Positions 59,598 through 64,000 of a DNA stretch of 64,000 nucleotides are shown piece after piece; within the stretch, counting starts at the first letter, position 1, and each line of letters starts with the position of its first letter. Under the pieces are notes generated by a model. It was given only the letters and a program-made list of their open reading frames with translations, was not told where the DNA came from and ran no database searches. The position numbers and the translations under genes are program-made. Source of the DNA: Dinoroseobacter sp049801095 (lineage in GTDB: Bacteria; Pseudomonadota; Alphaproteobacteria; Rhodobacterales; Rhodobacteraceae); the NCBI RefSeq assembly GCF_049801095.1, contig NZ_JBNAGH010000004.1, forward strand, positions 286,207-350,206, given 5' to 3'.

Positions 59598-60659
59598 ATG
59601 AAACACATCGCCGTTCTGGGTCTGGGCAAGGTGGGGCTTTTGGCTTGCGAGCTGCTCCATGAAGCGGGGTTTGCGGTGACGGGCTATGATCTGCGGCCCG
59701 CCGCTGCCGACCTGCCCTTCGCCACGCGGGCGCTGGATGTCCGCGACCCGGCGGCGGTGGCATCAGCGTTCGGCGCGGTGGAGGCGGTGCTGTCTTGCCT
59801 GCCCTATCACCTCAACCTGGCCCTGGCCGAGGCGGCGCGCGATGCGCGGATCCACTATTTCGACCTGACCGAGGATGTGCCCACGACCCAGGGCATTCTC
59901 GCCCTGGCCGAAGGGGCGGAGCGCGTGATGGCGCCGCAATGTGGGCTCGCCCCGGGCTTTATCGGCATTGTCGGTGCCAGCCTGATCGCCGGGCTGGAGA
60001 GCTGCCGCGCCTGCCGGATGCGGGTCGGGGCCCTGCCGCAGAACCCCAGCGGGCTGATGGGTTATTCCTTCAACTGGTCCCCGGAAGGGGTGGTCAACGA
60101 GTACCTCAATGACTGCGAAGTGCTGGAGGGTGGCGAGATCAAGCAGGTCTCGCCCATGGAGTGGATCGAGAAGCTCTATATCGATGGGGTCGAGCTGGAA
60201 GCATTCACCACCTCCGGCGGGCTCGGGACCATGTGCGAGACCTATCGCGGGCAGGTGCCGGACATGGATTACAAGACCATGCGCTATCCCGGACATGCCA
60301 AGCTGATGAACTTCTTCTTCCATGAGCTCCTGATGCGGGAGCGGCGGGCCGAGGCGGGCGAGATCCTTGTGACGGCCAAGCCGCCGGTTTCGGAGGATGT
60401 GGTCTATGTCCATGCGGCCGCCGAGGGGATGCGCGATGGCGCGCTGGTGCGGGACGAGTTCGTGCGGGCCTACAAGCCCCGGGTCCTGGCGGGGAAACGG
60501 CGCACGGCGATCTCCTGGACGACGGCGTCCTCGGTGGTGGCGATCATCGAGATGGTGCGCGACGGGGAGCTGCCCCAGCGCGGGTTCCTGAAACAGGAGG
60601 CAGTGCCGCTGGAGGCGTTCCTTGCCACGGGCACCGGCGGGCATTACGCGCGGATGTGA
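59598..60659 (+). CDS. Saccharopine dehydrogenase-family enzyme (lysine catabolism)
   Basis: 353 residues with a near-perfect ribosome-binding site (AAGGAGG). Rossmann motif GLGKVG at 7-12; C-terminal domain with APQCGLAPGFIGIVGASL, TSGGLGTMCETYRG and MRYPGHAKLMNFFF. This family holds saccharopine dehydrogenase (glutamate-forming) and L-lysine 6-dehydrogenase. Either gives 2-aminoadipate semialdehyde. The length suits both; a lysine-ketoglutarate reductase gene is not in the window. The downstream glutaryl-CoA dehydrogenase supports lysine breakdown. Confidence 0.85.
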   Translation: MKHIAVLGLGKVGLLACELLHEAGFAVTGYDLRPAAADLPFATRALDVRDPAAVASAFGAVEAVLSCLPYHLNLALAEAARDARIHYFDLTEDVPTTQGILALAEGAERVMAPQCGLAPGFIGIVGASLIAGLESCRACRMRVGALPQNPSGLMGYSFNWSPEGVVNEYLNDCEVLEGGEIKQVSPMEWIEKLYIDGVELEAFTTSGGLGTMCETYRGQVPDMDYKTMRYPGHAKLMNFFFHELLMRERRAEAGEILVTAKPPVSEDVVYVHAAAEGMRDGALVRDEFVRAYKPRVLAGKRRTAISWTTASSVVAIIEMVRDGELPQRGFLKQEAVPLEAFLATGTGGHYARM

Positions 60660-61549
60660 CGGGACCGGGCGGAGCTCCGTGCCTCCTGGGCGATCCAGTC
60701 GCAAAAGCTCTGGGCCAGCGGGTTGGTGACCGTGTTCGGCGTGACGGCGTAATACATGCCGCCGCCGGGATCGGGCTGGCCGAACGGGACGAGCGTGCCC
60801 TGGGCGAGCTCCGCCTCGATCAGGTAGCTGGGCACGATGGCCGCGCCGAGCCCGGCCATGGTCGCGCCAATCATGGCCGAGAACTGGTCGAAGACATCCC
60901 CGCGATAGGCCGGGCCGGGGTCGAGACCCAGATGCTCGAAATAGGCGGGCCAGGCGGTGCGCCGGGTCATGAGATGCAAAAGCGGCAGGCGCGTGGCGTC
61001 CCGGGCCTCGGTCAGGCCAGCCTCCTCGATCATCGCCGGAGCGGCCACCGCCACCAGCGCTTCGGGGCAAAGCGTGGCATGGCGCCCGCCGATCCATTCG
61101 GGCGCGCCGAAATGGATGGCCACATCGATGCCTGCGCGCACCAGATCGAAGGGTTTGCTGCGGCTTTTGAGGATGAGTTGCACATCCGGATGCAAGGCGC
61201 GGAACCGGGGCAGGCGGCGCGCCAGCCAGCGCGAGGAGAAGGTCGGCAGCACGGCAATGGTCAGGCTCTGCCCGGCCTCCCCCGCGCCGCGGGCCCGGTC
61301 GACGATGCCGCGCAGCCGGTCGAGCCCCGCATGGAGATCCCGGGCGAGGGCCGCCCCGGCGGGGGTCAGCACGACGCCGCGCCCCTCCTTGCGGAAAAGC
61401 TGGGCGCCGATGATCCCTTCGAGCTCGCGGACCTGGCGGCTGATCGCGGCCTGGGAAATCCGGAGCTCCTCGGCGGCGGCGGTGAAGCTCTGATGCTTGG
61501 CGGCAGCCTCGAAACTGCGCAGGACGGCAAAGCTAGGCAGCATATTCAT
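60644..61549 (-). CDS. LysR-family regulator (GcvA/GcdR-like)
   Basis: 301 residues. HTH: SFAVLRSFEAAAKHQSFTAAAEELRISQAAISRQVRELE. The effector domain includes LTIAVLPTFSSRWLARRLPRF and IDVAIHFG, typical for the GcvA subgroup. It is divergent from the aminotransferase-gcdH operon and overlaps the end of the dehydrogenase gene by 16 bp (convergent). It fits a GcdR-type activator of glutarate/lysine degradation. Confidence 0.92.
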   Translation of the reverse strand: MNMLPSFAVLRSFEAAAKHQSFTAAAEELRISQAAISRQVRELEGIIGAQLFRKEGRGVVLTPAGAALARDLHAGLDRLRGIVDRARGAGEAGQSLTIAVLPTFSSRWLARRLPRFRALHPDVQLILKSRSKPFDLVRAGIDVAIHFGAPEWIGGRHATLCPEALVAVAAPAMIEEAGLTEARDATRLPLLHLMTRRTAWPAYFEHLGLDPGPAYRGDVFDQFSAMIGATMAGLGAAIVPSYLIEAELAQGTLVPFGQPDPGGGMYYAVTPNTVTNPLAQSFCDWIAQEARSSARSRHIRA

Positions 61550-61557
61550 GCCCTCAG

Positions 61558-61573
61558 ATCATGGAACCATGAT
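61558..61573. promoter_or_regulatory. Palindrome between LysR and the aminotransferase gene
   Basis: ATCATGGAACCATGAT is an inverted repeat with 7-bp arms around AA in the 83-bp divergent promoter region. It is a good candidate for the LysR recognition site (T-N11-A type). Confidence 0.6.
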
Positions 61574-61632
61574 GTATTGATGCATTTTTATGCCACTCTC
61601 AAGCCTTTAAACCCAAGGCGACTGGAGGGTTC

Positions 61633-62796
61633 ATGAAAGATCTGTTGCCAAACCCCATTCCCCGGGCGGACCGGCTGGCCGGGCTGGAGCTGTCGGAGAT
61701 CGTGCAGATCTCGGAGCGCGCGGCACGGCTGCGCCAGCAAGGCCGGGACATCGTGGCGCTTTCGACCGGGGAGCCGGATTTTCCGACCCCCGATTGGGTG
61801 ATCGACGCAGCCATGGCGGCGGCCCGGGCGGGCGAGACCCGCTATACGCCCACCGCCGGGACCCCGGCGCTGCGGGCGGCGGTGGCCGAGGCCCATGGGC
61901 GCGAGGCGAGCGAGGTCGTGATCTCGACCGGGGCGAAACAGGTGCTGGCCAATGCCCTGATGGCAACGGTCAATCCGGGCGATGAGGTGATCATCCCCGC
62001 GCCGTTCTGGACGAGCTACGCGGATATGGTGCGGCTTGCCGGGGGCGTGCCGGTGATCCTGCCTTGCGGCGCGGATCAGGGCTTCAAGTTGCGTCCCGAA
62101 CAGCTGGCCGCCGCGATCACTCCGCGCAGCGCGTGGCTGATGCTGAACAGCCCCTCGAACCCCTCCGGCGCGATCTACAGCGCCACGGAGATCGCCGCGC
62201 TTGCCGAGGTCCTGCGCCCCCATCGGCAGGTCAAGATCCTGTCGGACGAGATCTACGCGCATCTCAGCTTCGCGCGGTTCACGAGCTTTGTCGCGGCGGC
62301 CCCGGATCTTGCGGACCGGACGCTGATCGTCTCAGGGGTCTCCAAGGCCTGGGCCATGACCGGCTGGCGGATCGGCTGGGGCGTGGGGCCCACGGGGCTG
62401 ATCAAGGCGATGACGGCGCTGCAGGGGCAGGTGACCTCTGGCGCCTGCTCGGTCTCTCAGGCGGCGGCGTTTGCGGCCCTGACCGGGGACCCGGCCCTGC
62501 TGGCCGCGCGGCGGGACACCTACCTTGCGCGACGGGACCGGGTGGTGGCGGCGCTGGACGCGATGCCGGGGATCACCTGCGCGGCCCCGGCGGGCGCCTT
62601 CTACGCCTTTCCGCGCTATGCGGGCGATGACGGCGCGCTCTGCACGGCCCTGCTGGAGGAGGCGGGGGTCGCCGTCGTGCCCGGGCGGGCCTTTGGCATG
62701 CCGGGGCATTTCCGCCTGTCATTCGCCTATTCCGACACCGATCTCGGTGCGGGGCTCGCACGCATCGCAGACTATCTCGAAGGACATGCAGCATGA
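61633..62796 (+). CDS. PLP-dependent aminotransferase, class I (probable 2-aminoadipate)
   Basis: 387 residues. PLP lysine K238 in IVSGVSKAWAMTGWRIGWG; other marks are STGAKQVLANAL and LNSPSNPSGAIY of the class Ib aspartate-aminotransferase group. It is coupled (ATGA) to glutaryl-CoA dehydrogenase, so conversion of 2-aminoadipate to 2-oxoadipate is the most likely job. The substrate is inferred from context only. Confidence 0.88.
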   Translation: MKDLLPNPIPRADRLAGLELSEIVQISERAARLRQQGRDIVALSTGEPDFPTPDWVIDAAMAAARAGETRYTPTAGTPALRAAVAEAHGREASEVVISTGAKQVLANALMATVNPGDEVIIPAPFWTSYADMVRLAGGVPVILPCGADQGFKLRPEQLAAAITPRSAWLMLNSPSNPSGAIYSATEIAALAEVLRPHRQVKILSDEIYAHLSFARFTSFVAAAPDLADRTLIVSGVSKAWAMTGWRIGWGVGPTGLIKAMTALQGQVTSGACSVSQAAAFAALTGDPALLAARRDTYLARRDRVVAALDAMPGITCAAPAGAFYAFPRYAGDDGALCTALLEEAGVAVVPGRAFGMPGHFRLSFAYSDTDLGAGLARIADYLEGHAA

Positions 62797-64000
62797 ACGA
62801 TATGAGCAACACAGGGTTCGGCCCCGATCTCGCGCAGTTTGCCTGGGCGGATCCTTTGCGGCTTGAGGATCAGCTGAGCGAGGAGGAGCGGATGTTGCGC
62901 GACGGGGCGGCGGCCTTTGCGGCCGACAAGCTCGCGCCGCGGATCATCGAGGCCTATCGCGAAGCCACAGTGGCGCCCGAGATCTTCGCCGAGATGGGCG
63001 AAGCGGGCCTGCTCGGGGTGACCGTGCCCGAGGCCTATGGCGGGCTCGGCGGGTCCTATGTGGCCTACGGGCTCGTGGCGCGCGAGATTGAGCGGATCGA
63101 CAGCGGGTATCGCTCGATGATGTCGGTGCAGAGCTCGCTCGTGATGTATCCGATCTATGCCTATGGCTCCGAGGAGCAGCGCCAGAAATACCTGCCCGGG
63201 CTGGCCGCGGGCAAGCTGATCGGCTGTTTCGGTCTGACGGAGCCCGATGCGGGCTCGGACCCGGCGGGGATGAAGACCCGCGCCGAGAAGACCGCCACCG
63301 GCTATCGCCTCACGGGCTCGAAGATGTGGATCTCGAACGCGCCGATCGCGGATGTTTTCGTGGTCTGGGCCAAATCCGAGGCCCATGGCGGCAAGATCCG
63401 GGGCTTTGTGCTCGAAAAGGGGATGGCCGGGCTGAGCGCCCCCAAGCTGGGCGGCAAGCTGAGCTTGCGGGCCTCGGTGACCGGCGAGATCGTCATGGAT
63501 GGTGTGGAGCTGGGCGAGGACGCGCTCCTGCCCGGGGTCGAGGGGCTCAAAGGGCCGTTCGGCTGTCTGAACCGCGCGCGCTATGGCATCGGCTGGGGCG
63601 TGATGGGCGCGTCGGAATTCTGCTGGCACGCGGCCCGGCAATACGGGCTCGACCGGCACCAGTTCAAACGTCCCCTCGCCCAGACCCAGCTCTTCCAGAA
63701 GAAGCTCGCCGATATGCAGACCGAGATCGCGCTCGGCCTGCAGACCGCCCTGCGCGTGGGGCGGCTGATGGATGAGGGCCGGGCGGCGCCCGAGATGATC
63801 AGCCTGCTGAAGCGGAACAATTGCGGCAAGGCGCTGGAGATGGCGCGGATGGCCCGGGACATGCATGGGGGCAACGGGATCTCCGAGGAGTTCCAGGTCA
63901 TGCGCCACATGGTGAACCTGGAGACGGTGAACACCTATGAGGGCACCCATGACGTGCACGCCCTGATCCTCGGCCGAGCCCAGACCGGCCTGCAGGCGTT
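62793..64000 (+). CDS. gcdH: Glutaryl-CoA dehydrogenase (C-terminal end beyond window)
   Basis: 402 codons are visible; only a few residues are missing, since family members are near 395-410. Acyl-CoA dehydrogenase blocks: GCFGLTEPDAGSDPAGM, GSKMWISNAPIADVFVVWAK and the catalytic Glu in VNTYEGTHDVHALILG. The sequence pattern RARYGIGWGVMGASEFCWHAARQY points to glutaryl-CoA dehydrogenase, which makes crotonyl-CoA from glutaryl-CoA in lysine and tryptophan breakdown. It uses FAD and passes electrons to ETF. Confidence 0.93.
   Translation, partial: MNDMSNTGFGPDLAQFAWADPLRLEDQLSEEERMLRDGAAAFAADKLAPRIIEAYREATVAPEIFAEMGEAGLLGVTVPEAYGGLGGSYVAYGLVAREIERIDSGYRSMMSVQSSLVMYPIYAYGSEEQRQKYLPGLAAGKLIGCFGLTEPDAGSDPAGMKTRAEKTATGYRLTGSKMWISNAPIADVFVVWAKSEAHGGKIRGFVLEKGMAGLSAPKLGGKLSLRASVTGEIVMDGVELGEDALLPGVEGLKGPFGCLNRARYGIGWGVMGASEFCWHAARQYGLDRHQFKRPLAQTQLFQKKLADMQTEIALGLQTALRVGRLMDEGRAAPEMISLLKRNNCGKALEMARMARDMHGGNGISEEFQVMRHMVNLETVNTYEGTHDVHALILGRAQTGLQA

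Overview
The window looks like an extrachromosomal replicon (megaplasmid or chromid) of a high-GC alphaproteobacterium, most likely Rhodobacterales/Rhodobacteraceae. The evidence is GC-rich third positions, long antisense shadow frames, ATGA-type gene overlaps, roseobacter-style regulator families and Zur-box sequences. A complete replication/partition module lies inside the window: a Rep_3-type initiator, an iteron-bearing intergenic origin candidate, divergent parAB, two parS-like palindromes and a toxin-antitoxin pair. I saw no rRNA, tRNA, transposase or CRISPR array.

Left part (1-14248): a minus-strand signalling operon (FIST sensor, PAS histidine kinase cut by the window edge, LuxR-type response regulator). 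Next comes a tightly overlapping MoxR-DUF58-DUF4381-vWA-vWA-TPR-BatD operon of the kind (mxaRSACKL-like) that assists maturation of quinoprotein dehydrogenases. It is followed by a secreted protein of unknown function and two secreted proteases: a double trypsin-fold protein with PDZ and TPR parts, and a subtilase.

Replicon core (14303-19347): rep, origin, parA, parB, parS and FitAB/VapBC-like TA genes. Directly next to it, on the minus strand, are a two-component system and pqqABCDE (19408-25026), including a 32-residue pqqA peptide gene. PQQ synthesis and the mox accessory operon would together serve a PQQ alcohol/methanol dehydrogenase that is not in the window.

Zinc island (25081-31901): two COG0523 GTPases, DUF1826 and a small DUF6525 protein on one side; znuA with a very long His-rich loop, zur, znuC and znuB on the other. 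Zur-box-like sites lie in front of both units.

Mixed accessory region (31978-41817): DinB-fold, cupin and FMN-binding (NimA-like) proteins, an unusual PdxJ, a GntP-type transporter with divergent LysR, GNAT, an aminotransferase plus EamA exporter, tautomerase, MocR regulator and a DUF1330 protein.

Catabolic regulon (41906-59051): two complete branched-chain-type ABC uptake systems in the same gene order, a fumarylpyruvate-hydrolase-like enzyme, FCD-type GntR regulator, DoxX and TauE/SafE membrane proteins, a cytosolic beta-propeller, an MFS exporter and a monomeric NADP isocitrate dehydrogenase. Recurrent ATCAAT/ATTGAT dyads occur in the intergenic regions of this block and suggest one shared regulator. 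The substrate is unknown; this is the best candidate for an undescribed system here.

Right end (59062-64000): Lrp regulator, saccharopine/lysine dehydrogenase-like enzyme, LysR, aminotransferase and glutaryl-CoA dehydrogenase (cut by the edge), consistent with lysine to glutaryl-CoA breakdown.
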